This document shows positions 1 through 10,394 of a DNA stretch of 64,000 nucleotides, piece after piece (the first letter of the stretch is position 1; the number at the start of each line of letters is the position of its first letter). Location: NCBI GenBank assembly GCA_034401795.1, contig CM067372.1:19817722-19881721 (forward strand), in the 5' to 3' direction. The stretch is from Chaetoderma sp. LZ-2023a (taxonomy: Eukaryota; Mollusca; Caudofoveata; Chaetodermatida; Chaetodermatidae). The notes under the pieces are model-generated. The model worked only from the letters and a program-made list of their open reading frames with translations. It did no database searches and had not been told where the DNA came from. Position numbers and translations under genes: made by a program.

Positions 1-779
1 TGAACAAACTTTAATGGCCCTTAGTCCCTGATCATATCTCCCAAATTTCAGCGTGATCCCTTCAGCGGTTCTGGAGAAGTTGTTTTCGGGAAAACTATGT
101 CATCCAAGATGGCCATTCTGTCAATCAAGTCGTCTTGAGCAAACTTGGCTTACGTCTTTCCCTAGATGAGGTTTCTTAAGTCTTGAACCGATTCCCAAGC
201 GATTTCGGAGAAGATTTTTAAAGGCATTTCCTAAAATCGGCCGAAATCCAAGATGGCCACCGGCCAAATTAGCCGATCAGCTTCATTTGAACAAACTTGG
301 ATCCCTATGCCCTAAGGATGCTTCCTGCTAAATATAATTGAAATCTGCCAAGAAGTTTTCCAGAAGAAGACATTTTAAATTTCCCATTGTTTTAGTATGG
401 GCGACTTTGGCGGGAAAATAATCCAAAATGGTCGCCAAACCATTTATCCGACAGTTTCGAAGATGACAAATTTGAGTTCAGAATGCCCAAAACCATATAT
501 AGAACCAATTTCGGCCTCAAAATCCATCAAATAAAAAAAATCCAATATGGCCGCCAAACACGCGACATTTTTATTGGCCCACAGCAACCATGTTTTTTGA
601 CGGATTAACTTCCCTTGAACAAATTCTAATGGCCCTTAGTCCCTGATCATATCGCCCAAATTTTGGCCTGATCCCGTCAGCGGTTCTGGAGAAGTCGTTT
701 TCGGGAAAACTATGTCATCCAAGATGGCCACCGAACCATTTGGTCAATTAAGTCTTCTTGAACAAACTTGGCTTAACTC
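1..779 (+). repeat. TIR-type interspersed element, left part of a copy split by a gypsy insertion
   Basis: Non-coding repeat with the same blocks as the more complete copy at 20983-22872: recurring phrases such as CCCTTGAACAAACTT, GGTTCTGGAGAAG and AAGATGGCC. The 5' end lies outside the window. The copy stops at 779 inside a block that resumes at 9863, so the gypsy element landed within it. No protein-coding potential seen; probably a non-autonomous DNA transposon. Confidence 0.8.
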
Positions 780-885
780 TGTAGTAACTTAACTACGTAT
801 AAAAGGTTACTCACCCAACAGAGGTCTTGAATCGGCCAGTGGAACCAGCAGCAGATGTGCACGGTTCAGGTTCCAAGGTACGACT
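780..885 (-). repeat. 3' LTR of the gypsy element, U3 part missing
   Basis: Matches 9668-9773 almost perfectly, from TGTAGTAACTTAACTACG up to the shared GGTACGACT. At 886 the sequences diverge, so about 89 bp of U3 present in the other LTR (9774-9862) are absent here. The truncation is at the internal side, because the outer edge still abuts the ACTC target duplication. Confidence 0.8.
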
Positions 886-2440
886 AAATTAACTTATGTG
901 AGATTCGAGGAAACTTATGAATATTGCAAATTTTTTAATTTAGTGAATATTTTTAACCTTAACATTTATGATATACCTCTTATATAATTGAAACTGATCT
1001 GAATCCACAAATTTAGGAAATCCGGAAAACCACTATCCCTATCACAATAAAGATATCTGAATGAAGCTAAGCGGAACGGATAATACAGCAGAAGAAAGAA
1101 ACATATGAATTTGCGCTATGACTAACGCGCCAATTACTTCGCGCATTATGGAATGGTAAGCGCAAGAAATGCGTCTGTACGATTTATGCAGTCTTTGCTC
1201 AATGCATATTATAAATATGCTGTCATATGCAAGACTTCTGCATTATAGAGTAATGCACATTATAAATATGCCTGAGTTATGCATTACAGAGTAATAATGC
1301 ATCATTGCATCATTTTAACATGTAATTGCTACACGTTTAATAAATGAAATACCTAGGTATGGCAATATATAATATGTTGGCCTAATATAAAATATCTGAA
1401 CTGACCTATGTAGAATTAATATACCTGGGCTATCCTATAAAATATCTGTGCTGACCTACTAAAACTACATATAATATATTTGAGCTACCCTATAAAATAT
1501 CTGAGCTGACAAATGTAGAACTGGCATTAAATAGCTAACCTAAACAGGATTTCACTATACATAGATGAGTTTGCATCATAACATATGATGCATATACTTA
1601 TAAAAGCGTGTACATGGATTTAATCCATATACACATAACAGAGAGCATTATTATGACCACACGTCATGACGGACAATAATTGCAGTTAACAATACAATGC
1701 GTATGATTAATGTGTAACAATTTACACATCATTTGACAACGCATATCTGTATTGTGCGATCAAGAAATGCGTAAATATAACCATGCATTACTACGCGCAA
1801 TTATTCACGCGTCATTTGAAAAAACGCGTAATTATAATAACGCGTTCTGTGAGTCATACAGCGATGGACCCCTGTTGGTTTTTGGTATCTCACGGAGTAT
1901 TATTGCTGGAAAAAACCACTATGTGCTTATGTGTCCAACTAATTTAGTGTCCCAAAACTTACAAAAAATAGAACATCACAATTTTGCTGTTGCTGAAACT
2001 AAAGCTAAGATGGAAACGGAACATAAGCCAATGATTATAAATGTTTTCCGGACAAGTTGAATGTCTTCAGTGTCATGCAGCATATTAAAATTTGAAGTCA
2101 TAATTTCATATCATCTGGATTACAGTAATTCTTTTAATGTTGAATTACTGTTACCATTGTACATTATCACATTACTATTGTAGTACTGTACTACGACCGA
2201 AAAGCTAACTGCAGTCCGCAACAATACCATGACCAAATGAATCCAGAATAAGACGAAACCAGAGGAACGTTTATTCAGGTGGACAAGTAGGGTCCATGAA
2301 GACTTATATAGTCTAATTCACGAATGCTTAAAGATCATTCTAATACCATTTCATAATCTAGGAACCTGTTAGGAAGACGGCACTGCCTTCCTGTTCGACT
2401 CTGAATGGTGTGAGTTTGGAGTTGGTCATCTCTAGGAGAT
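886..2440. other. AT-rich stretch inside the gypsy element, no gene seen
   Basis: Lies between the truncated 3' LTR and the hairpin cluster. It contains short local repeats (TAATGCAT- and AAAATATCTGAGCTGAC-like phrases near 1195-1560) and scattered short frames with no recognisable protein features. It may be the retrotransposon 3' untranslated region or a later insertion. No polypurine tract was confidently found next to 885. Confidence 0.5.
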
Positions 2441-2445
2441 GGGTG

Positions 2446-2590
2446 ATGTATTTCCCCTCGGATCTGACACCTCATGTGCCTAGGGGAAAAAGTGTGATGC
2501 GGTTCCCCTCGGACCTGACACCTCATGCGCCTAGGGGACGTGTTATGCGTTTCTCCTCGGACCTGACACCTCATGCGCCTAGGAGAGTGA
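2446..2590. repeat. Three tandem hairpins of about 50 bp
   Basis: Three copies of a CCTCGGACCTGACACCTCATGCGCC-type core at about 2453-2486, 2504-2537 and 2551-2586, each bounded by inverted arms. Copies 1 and 2 use TCCCCT/AGGGGA; copy 3 uses TCTCCT/AGGAGA, so both arms changed together and pairing is kept. On the minus strand the repeats read as an SPRRMRCQVRGE-like peptide, but that frame is not clearly part of the integrase. Confidence 0.75.
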
Positions 2591-3700
2591 TGCTGTGTTT
2601 GTGGGACGGGTAAAACAGTCGATATCCAGGTCATCTGTCAAAACAGCATCTAGATCATTATGCAGACTTGATGAGGATGGATCAATACCATATGGAATGG
2701 TTTCATCCGAATCCTCTTCAAAAATGGAAGCACGGTTATCATCAGATAACCTAAGGCCATTATCGGGGGATAATAAGTCATCATCATCGCCATGATCTTC
2801 AGAGCTTATAGCACGTCTCATTCGCAATATCCAGAGCGGTAAATTACGATCTCTGCACAGCTTTAATCTATCATGGTGAACAACTCGTTCCCGGCGTTGG
2901 TTTTTGATCCCAAACAGTGCTTCTGACAACTTTTTATAAATAATAAATGGACCAGTCCAAGGAGGTTGTAATTTACTGGACTGGCCTATTTTAGTTGCAG
3001 AATTAGCAAGATAAACTACATCACCAACATGATAGGCATGCTCATGCAAACGTAGATCATACTCTTTTTTCTGGCGCCTCTGAGCCATTTTAAGGTTATC
3101 CCGTGCTATCTCATGAGTTTCATGCAACGTTTGCTGTAACTGTTGGACGAAGTCACTGGCATCTGAAGGGGCATTCTCTGTAGTCGCAGACACCGGGCAT
3201 TTGCACATTATGTCAATAGGCTGTAGTACTTCTCGACCAAGCATCATCATGTTGGGAGTATACCCCATCTGTCGGCTTACAGTAGATCGTATAGCTCCAG
3301 CGATGAAAGGAATCCACTTGTCCCAATCTTTCTGTCTGTCATGCTCTTGCAGGTAACACCATATACACTGCAAGACAGTACGGTTTATACGTTCAATCTG
3401 TCCATTCGAACATGGTCTATAAGCTGTGGTGCGTGTTTTTGAAATATCCAGTAGATGGCACAGTTCCTTAAATAGGTTGCTCTCAAAGTTACGACCCTGG
3501 TCGGTGTGCAAGAAATATGAACAGCCAAATGTAGTGACAAAACGCTCCACATACGTTTTGGCTACCAGTTCTGCCCCTTGTTCAGGGAGCGCATAGCACC
3601 CAACCCATTTAGTGAACTGATCTATGATCATCAACACGTATCTATTTCCCAGTGTAGATGTGATAAAGGGGCCCAAAATGTCCATATGTACCCGTTCCAA
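2579..3700 (-). pseudogene. Gypsy integrase, catalytic core and C-terminal part
   Basis: This is the continuation of the polyprotein after a frameshift, not an independent gene. The retroviral-type integrase catalytic triad is complete: D7 (HMDILG), D67 (HTDQGRN) and E103 (QIERINR), with exactly 35 residues between the second and third, the D,D-35-E spacing. A basic C-terminal region follows around residues 200-275 (GDVVYLA, KLQPPWTGPF, VVHHDRLKLC), matching the chromatin/DNA-binding tail of gypsy integrases. An acidic tail rich in D and E runs from about 300 to the end. The zinc-binding N-terminal domain is in the upstream frame. The enzyme would join reverse-transcribed DNA into the genome; here it is cut off from gag-pol by the frameshift near 3765. 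Confidence 0.9.
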
Positions 3701-3734
3701 GGGAAACCCAGCATGGAACTCGCCCAGAGCAGCT

Positions 3735-6700
3735 CTAGGTCGGATGGAAGCTTTTTTTGCTACAGCTACAAATCCGACAGGATTTCACATACGCCACCAC
3801 ATCACGAGAGTATCCGTGCCAGATATACTTAGCCTTCACTCTCTCTAATGTCTTCTGCTCACCCATGTGACTGGCAAGCTTGGAATCATGACAATTTTCC
3901 AAAACCAGCTTCTGGAGAGACTTTGGGACTACCAGCAGATTCCGTGTGGTATTTGCTTCTACCCAGAGATAGTGCAAAGTGCTATCGACAAAAATCAATT
4001 GATCACAATGAGCCCACCAAAACTTGACAGCTGGACTAGCTAAATATAGCTCCGCGTCAGAAGGTGTGTGTGACTGCTCAATCCATGATACAACTGTCTT
4101 CAGATCAGGATCCTCCAACTGACGCTCCCTTAGATTTTCCGAAGAGAATGCGTCTAACCAGTTTGACCTTCCGATAACCTGGTCTGTTTGGGGGACACCA
4201 TTCAGCAGTCCATCTGGATCGTCGCTGTCTGTGTCGCTGTCTGATAGGTCATTATTACTCAGTTGAAGGGCCCTTATGGTTTGAAAAGCCAAAGGAATTA
4301 CATCATCAACATCTTGTTCAAATTGAGACCATTGCTGCTGAAGCTTGGTACAATATTTGCACCCACCACATGGTAACGAACTAAGAGATTGGCCAGCTTT
4401 ATAACAGTGGCAAGGTGAAAAATCACTTGGAACTCGTGATAGACCATCAGCATTAGAGTGCTGTTTACCGGGCCTGTACTGCATCGTCATATTATATTGG
4501 GACAGTTCTTCTAGCCATCTAGCTAGTTGTCCTTCGATGTGCTTGAAACTGAGCAGCCACGTGAGACTGTGATGGTCAGTCCGCACAATAAATGACCATC
4601 CTAGCAAGTACATACGGTACTGCCTAGTAAATGCTACCACGGCCAGCAACTCTTTGCGTGTAACACAATATTTACGCTGAGCCGGTGTCAACGTTCGGCT
4701 CGCAAAACCAATAAGCACCTCTTTCCCATTCTGAATTTGGGATAAGTCTGCACCAATAGCCGCCTCTGAAGCATCCGTATCCAGTATGACGGTACCATCC
4801 GGTGTCGGATAACCTAACACTGCAGGGTTGGCCATAGCACCCTGAAGTGTTTCGAAAGCTACCTGATGCTCTAGAGTCCAGTCATACTCTACTTTGGAAC
4901 GGGTAAGTGCAGAGAGAGGAGCAGAAATACCAGCAAAACCCTGTATGTGCTCTCGGTGGTAATTCATGAACCCTAGGAAAGATTCCAGCTCTTTCCTGGT
5001 CTTAGGAACAGGCCAATTAGCGACGCTTTCCATATTGTTTGGCTTAACAGCGATTCCCTTATCACTCACCAACTTACCTAAGAAACAGAGTTCTGTACGG
5101 AACAAATTACACTTCTTAGGTTTTAATTTAAGGTTGTGCAACAGGAATCGGGAAAGGACAGCTTTCAAGTTGGTCATATGACTGTCAAAGTCAGTCCCTG
5201 TCACTACCACGTCATATAAATACGCAAGACACTCGCACCAGTTAAGACCTTGCAATACCAGCTGAACAACCCTCTGAAAGGTAGCCGGGCTGTTGCACGT
5301 ACCAAATGGCATCCGGACAAATTCAAAAAGCCCATATCTTGTGATAAATGCGAGCTTGTGGCGGTCCTCTGGGTCAACCTCGACCTGCCAATACCCAGCT
5401 GCCATATCAAGTGTGCTGATGAACTTAGCACCACCAAGTGCATCCAGACATGTCTCAATGTTTGGTAGGGGGTAACGGTCTTTGCGAGTTATACTGTTCA
5501 GAGCTCGAAAATCGACGCAGTACCTCACGGTACCGTCTTTCTTCCGAACTAATACCGAGGCTGACGACCACTCAGATTTTGACGGAACTATGATACCTTT
5601 CTCTAACATTTCCGCAAGGTGTTTCTCTTCCTCATTCTCAAAACCAAGAGGAGTTCGTCTAAGTTTAGAACGAACAGGTTGTGCATTACCTGTGTCAACC
5701 TTATGTCTTATCCCCTTGAACAAACCCAAATCAAGATCATCTTTTGCAAATTCATCCTGATACTCGATTAACATGGATTCAACTTGCGAAGACTGCGTCT
5801 CCGATAAACCCGATGTCGACCTCTCATACAGCTCCTGTAAGAACACAGGGAGGTCCACCTCAGTGGCTGTAGAAGTCTGTAAACCGTACTGGTTTATGGG
5901 ATTACCAGCAAGTTGAAATTCTGTTCTATGGTCTAAAACCTCCTCAATTTCTGTGACAATACCAAGGTTGTGGTCTTGTTCCAGAGTAATATATTGGGCC
6001 GACAGGTTCCTTAACAAAATAGGAATCTGCGAATCTTTGGCAGTGGCCACTGTATGAGGTGTTACTAGACCCTCCAGTTTAGATGAGGGCTGGAGCACAA
6101 CATCATTCTGTACCTCCCGATCCAGAACACCTGTGGTCTTCACAGCCTCAAAAGGACCCACGACTACTTTCTGCTTCAATGTTACCCGAGCTACTTGGGC
6201 TTCCTTCCCATGAGCTCTCAACATTGAGGCTTGAATCGGTTCTCCATTAATTGTCAGACACAGTCTAGTCAGATCAATGGTGGCCTTGTGTGCCTTCAAG
6301 AAATCCAGGCCTAATATAATCGGATCATTAATATTGGCAAGAAGTACTGGCCAGTTGAACATCATAGAGCCTAATGCAATTGTGACTGGCTCAACACTTT
6401 CCGCAGGGATCACATTGTCTCTACCTGCACCTTTCAATGCAATAGACTCCAACCTCTTTAAAGGGTAAGGTAATTTATTTGCAAAGAAATTGCCAATTAC
6501 GGTCACTTGTGCCGCAGTGTCCACCACAGCATCAACGGAAACACCATTTACTTTAATGGGAATGACTAGTGTCATAGGGTCACGATTAAACTCATACATG
6601 CGAACATCATATGATCGCACAGGCGAAGATCTCGGTGAAGCAGAAGGTGATGGCGACTGTGTACGCCTCGGCTCTGGACACTCACGGGAAAAATGCCCCT

Positions 6701-7670
6701 CTAAATTGCAATTAAAGCACTTTCCCGATCTGAGAGGAGGAGAAGGGGAACGCGATGGAACGACCTTCCCTCGTGGAGGAGACCGACCTCGACCGAATTG
6801 ACCAGATATAAGATTCAAAATCTTAGCCACATCTACCTTCATATCCTTCCTAAGTCCTTCGACATCTTTCTCCAATTTATCTATCCTGCTTGGAGCCGTT
6901 ATGCCTCTCAACTGCTCAGGATTATCTGCCTCCAACAACCCAGAAGCATCGTCCAGAAAACGGACCTTTCGAACCTCAGGTCTTCTGGAACCCATGATCA
7001 ATCTTTGATTATGGATAGCTGCATTGACCATTTGTACAGCCTCCTCCAGGGTGCTCGGATCTTTATCCATAGCTATCAGAGCGGCTCGTTTATGCTCAAC
7101 ACCCCGTAGGAATGCATCAATGGCAATAGTCTCGCCCAAACTCTCTGAGGCATCAGGGTAACCATCTAAAGTGAGCTCCTGAATGATGTATGCAAATTCT
7201 TCTAAAGAGTTACCCTCTTGTCGAATATCTTGCATCTTTTTTCTGATGATGTGGGGCAGATCTTTCTTCCCGAATCTCAACTTTAATTTGTCACATAAAC
7301 TAAAGTAATCATTCTGGACTTGCCCAGAACAGATGCAGTAAAACTTTAAGGCCTTGTCCCTTAAAGCTGAGATGAGCATGTCTAATTTATACATATCAGA
7401 CCAATGGTACCTTGAAGCAGTATGCTCAAACTGTATGAAAAATGGTTTCCACTCACATTTTCCATCAAAAGTTGACATTTTAGGTGGAGGAGGACCATCA
7501 GAGTAGCTTCTACGACCGGGGGATGACATTCTAGAGCCATTGTACGAAGAGCCATCCCAGTAAGCTCTACGAACTGGTGATGACGTCCTAGTGTCATGGT
7601 GAGAAACTGATCGCGACTCCCTCTTAGGTTCTCTAGGGGTATATACCCCCCCTAGGAGCCAGGTTATCAA
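3735..7670 (-). pseudogene. Gypsy gag-pol polyprotein (gag, protease, RT, RNase H, integrase N-terminus)
   Basis: Long minus-strand frame of 1311 codons. Order: SP/R-rich linker (10-60), retrotransposon gag capsid region (about 68-225), CCHC zinc knuckle CFNCNLEGHFSREC at 318-331, aspartic protease with VVDTAAQVTVIG near 382-393, reverse transcriptase (about 640-860), RNase H starting at ILDTDAS, and the zinc-binding start of integrase (final 70 residues, H and C pairs). The RT box reads YLYD at 817-820: the codon at 5214-5216 is TAT where the family has Asp, so polymerisation should be dead. The frame closes at SFHPT after an A7 run near 3762, and the integrase core continues in another frame. 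The first residues overlap the HhH ORF at a G7 run. All enzymatic identities rest on visible motifs. Confidence 0.93.
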
Positions 7671-8040
7671 CTAGGGTATGATCACCCCTTTGTTGACTAG
7701 TTGAGTTAAGGAGTGCCTTGTATTTGATACCTTGAGCTAACAGTTCCATGTTCAGTCTAGCTACCTTCTCTTCCAGGGATTCTTCCATTGGGTGTGAGTC
7801 GACCCCACCAACAGCGCCTTCATCATTGATGTCGAATACGACTTCCCCAGCATGGAGCAATCGTGCAAGGATTGTAGCTGTGGCAGGCAGATCAGTATCT
7901 GCCTTAATGTCGGCCAGGGATATGAAACCTCCTCTGGACTCACGAAAATTTACTATGCCAGCAGCTCGAACTTTACCAATATTATGGAGTGCACTAAGTT
8001 CCTCCACGGTTGCAGTGTTAATACACAAAGGTTTCGTCAT
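7633..8040 (-). CDS. Helix-hairpin-helix (ComEA-like) ORF upstream of gag in the gypsy element
   Basis: Frame of 135 codons starting at ATG. Residues 7-45 read INTATVEELSALHNIG and then a second helix with FRESRGGF, the pattern of the ComEA-type tandem HhH non-specific DNA-binding domain (INTA start, LxxIG hairpin). Residues about 87-110 (EESLEEKVARLNMELLAQG) look like a short coiled coil. The frame stops 38 bp inside the gag frame at a run of seven G (7651-7657 as C on the plus strand). Removing one base would make HhH and gag continuous, so an ancestral HhH-gag fusion is likely; the break may be decay, sequencing error or recoding. A DNA- or RNA-binding role in particle assembly or nuclear targeting is inference. 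Confidence 0.7.
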   Translation of the reverse strand: MTKPLCINTATVEELSALHNIGKVRAAGIVNFRESRGGFISLADIKADTDLPATATILARLLHAGEVVFDINDEGAVGGVDSHPMEESLEEKVARLNMELLAQGIKYKALLNSTSQQRGDHTLVDNLAPRGGIYP

Positions 8041-8149
8041 TATGGGTCACCGGTTGATTTATACCAAGGAAGCGAAATTAATATCCGCTAAAAAAGTAAT
8101 ATCACCTACTGAAATAAGTCGTAAGCGTATGCTTACTGAAATATATAAA

Positions 8150-8883
8150 TCACTGAGTAGTGATGGTGGTGCAACTCCGGAGAACGTCTAAATGAATCTT
8201 CCGAAGCCAAACCAAATTCAGTAACGTACCTGCATGCAAACCATCCTTCAGAAACTCGAAAGTATAATGATAACGGACGCGTTTACGTGCACTAGATTTT
8301 TTACGGAGTATTAACTCTACACTGCATTTGATGGTGTGTACACCAATATCTGCATTAATTTTCTCAATTCTATCATTGAGAAGAGAGAGTTGGTCATGCA
8401 GTTGCAGCTCTTGGTCTTTGAAGGAACAGGGATTCAAATGGTGAAGTTGCTCATTATACAGGACCAGAGAATACGCCGGGATATCGATAAATTTCACCGT
8501 TTGGCCGTAATGCCTTACTATGTCTATCGCACGTTGATAGTGTTGGCAAATGTGGTCTACCGCGAGTTCATCATCGGCTGTCCTTAAATAGACCAAACCG
8601 TCGCCTCGTTTCTCGGTAAGGTCGCACGTTCCGGCCCAGATATAGAAAACGATACGGTGAAATTTCTGAACGCGCTGGCTATTCTCGATTGCAGAATATT
8701 GACCAAGTCTTGTGTAGTACCACCGCTTTTACACCAATACTCAACAAACCCAGTTTGATCAGCTCTTTTCAAAACGAAACCTTTACTTGTACCCAACAAA
8801 ATCGCTTTGTGGGTAAAGGTCTGATCCAACGAAAACTGGGTGCGAGCCAAAAACTCCTCAGATTTAACTTGAAAAGGAGGCAT
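8150..8883 (-). pseudogene. Unrecognised accessory ORF of the gypsy element
   Basis: Two overlapping minus-strand frames, 8584-8883 (99 codons) and 8150-8596 (148 codons), meet with a one-base shift. They read as one protein of roughly 240 residues broken by an indel. The first part starts MPPFQVKSEEFLART. The second contains an acidic LRTADDELAVDH stretch and a heptad-like region around QLHDQLSLLNDRIEKI that could be a coiled coil. No enzymatic motif is visible. It sits between the leader and the HhH/gag ORFs, so it would be translated first from the genomic RNA. I do not recognise the family; an extra N-terminal gag segment or a separate ORF are both possible. Confidence 0.5.
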
Positions 8884-8889
8884 AAGCTG

Positions 8890-9650
8890 AGTATTGTTTC
8901 AACGGAGTAACTAGCAATGTGATTATGAACTTTTTGAATTAATAATAACAAGAAAAAAACCCAAAACAAATAGTGTTCAGCGTAATTAGTAAACCTAATA
9001 TTACAATTGAAACATATTTGCTAATTAGAAGGGAGATTACCCTCTAATGTTCAAAAACTTAATAATAATGATAATAATAACAACAAAAGTGATTTATATC
9101 ACTTCTTTATTTCAAATAATTCTGAAATAAACAAAGAAATTGAACTGTAATTAACATATAAAGAAATATCGAAAAACCGACGGTTAAATTACAGCTCAGA
9201 ATCGCGTACATATGACACTGAAGACAACTAACAATAACAATCCAGAAACTATAGGGTTGTCATTCCACGGAATACTGACATAGATGATAGGAACTAAGCA
9301 CGAAAATATACCTCAATTCATTACAGTTCAAATAAATAACATTGAATCTTGAATTTATGACGTATATGACGTATGTATGTAAGGTATATTAATCTATATA
9401 CCTGACATTTGCATGCTATAGTATAAATAAATAATATATATTTAACTATAACTCACCTATCATCTGTGATTGTTAACTCCTACAAAAATAACTATCAAAT
9501 AATCAAAATGGCGGCCAGAGTCTGTAAAATTGACGTTCGGGCAGGACTAGAGTAGTCTTTATATTTCCGAGAATTCTATCTTTTTTTTACAGCAAAATCG
9601 TGAGTAGAATTTAGAAATAACTAATAACAATTTTTAATTTAGGGCCCAAA
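8890..9650 (-). other. AT-rich leader of the gypsy element
   Basis: Untranslated region between the primer site and the first ORF; no open frame of interest. It contains CAAAATGGCGGCC at 9504-9516, a good match to the YY1-type core AANATGGCGGC, and several AATAATAATA tracts near 9060. Nothing else recognised. Confidence 0.6.
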
Positions 9651-9652
9651 GT

Positions 9653-9665
9653 ACTCCTGACACCA
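9653..9665 (-). other. Primer-binding site, tRNA-Leu type
   Basis: On the minus strand this reads TGGTGTCAGGAGT, beginning two bases after the 5' LTR. It is complementary to the 3' end of animal leucine tRNAs (TGACA plus the added CCA). It marks where minus-strand DNA synthesis starts and fixes the element's orientation. The match decays after 13 nt. Confidence 0.8.
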
Positions 9666-9667
9666 TT

Positions 9668-9862
9668 TGTAGTAACTTAACTACGTATAAAAGGTTACTC
9701 ACCCAACAGAGGTCTTGAATCAGCCAGTGGAACCAGCGGCAGATGTGCACGGTTCAGGTTCCAAGGTACGACTGCCGGGCGTCCGTAGAAACGGCGGGAA
9801 TCAGCTAGCCCGGCAGCCACGAAACCCGAACTGCGGAATTGCGGGATACCGCCAGCACCACA
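9668..9862 (-). repeat. 5' LTR of the gypsy element (195 bp)
   Basis: Intact LTR, TG...CA. The outer 89 bp (9774-9862) are GC-rich and have no counterpart in the other LTR. The inner 106 bp match 780-885. The plus-strand phrase ACGTATAAAAGG near 9681 reads CCTTTTATACGT on the minus strand and contains a TTTATA promoter-like core. Confidence 0.85.
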
Positions 9863-10125
9863 ACTCTTTCCCTAGATGACGTTTCATGAGTTTTGAATCG
9901 ACTCCTAAAGTGGTTTCGGAGAGGATTTTTAAAGACATTTCCTAAAATCGGCCGAAATCCAAGATGGCCACCGAACAAACTTGGATCCCTATGCCCTAAG
10001 GATGCTTCCTGTCAAATATAATTGAAATCAGCCCAGTGGTTCTTGAGAAGAAGTCGTTTAAAGGAAAAGTTGACGGATGGACGGTCGACATGGCATAAGC
10101 TCACTTAGCTTTTCAGGTGAGCTAA
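9863..10125 (+). repeat. TIR-type interspersed element, right part of the split copy
   Basis: Continues the block interrupted at 779, starting with the duplicated ACTC. It ends with the family's 3' signature: AAAGGAAAAGTTGACGG, a short GACGGATGG run, CATGGCATAAGCTCACTT and a terminal CAGGTGAGCTAA. 10126-10394 that follows holds nothing recognisable. Confidence 0.85.
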
Positions 10126-10394
10126 CAATGTAACATCTGAGAAAATTTTATCCATTGGGATTTGTAGATAGGAAATAACTACTCCAGTCGGATTAATGCA
10201 CAATACATCACATGTCCTGTACTATTGTTCTATATGAGTCACACAGCAAACGTTCTCCGATTTATAGTCACTGATATCAAGGATTCGATTATTGAGACAA
10301 TCAGACGGTGTCTTGATGTAACTTAGCAATGAAACAACATGTCCAAAAATTATTCATACGATTCAACATATTCCAGCCAAGCATCTCCTCGATC

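Larger units (their letters stand above)
780..9862 (-). mobile_element. Ty3/gypsy-type LTR retrotransposon, decayed
   Basis: Minus-strand element starting TG and ending CA. It is flanked by the 4-bp direct repeat ACTC (776-779 and 9863-9866) inside an older repeat that is continuous across the site. In element order it holds a 195-bp 5' LTR, a primer-binding site, an AT-rich leader, a small accessory ORF, an HhH ORF, gag, protease, RT, RNase H, integrase, tandem hairpins and a truncated 3' LTR. The RT-RNase H-integrase order places it in Ty3/gypsy (Metaviridae). The 106 bp shared by the LTRs appear to differ at only two positions, implying fairly recent insertion, yet the coding region carries frameshifts and a lost RT aspartate. 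Confidence 0.92.

Noticed and set aside
1752-2060. 102-codon plus-strand frame inside the gypsy element
   Set aside because: It starts at a TTG, has no recognisable motif, and lies antisense in the retrotransposon 3' region.
3755-3775. Programmed -1 frameshift at the gypsy A7 run
   Set aside because: The downstream integrase frame needs a +1 shift (or loss of one A), so the classic slippery-site mechanism does not fit.
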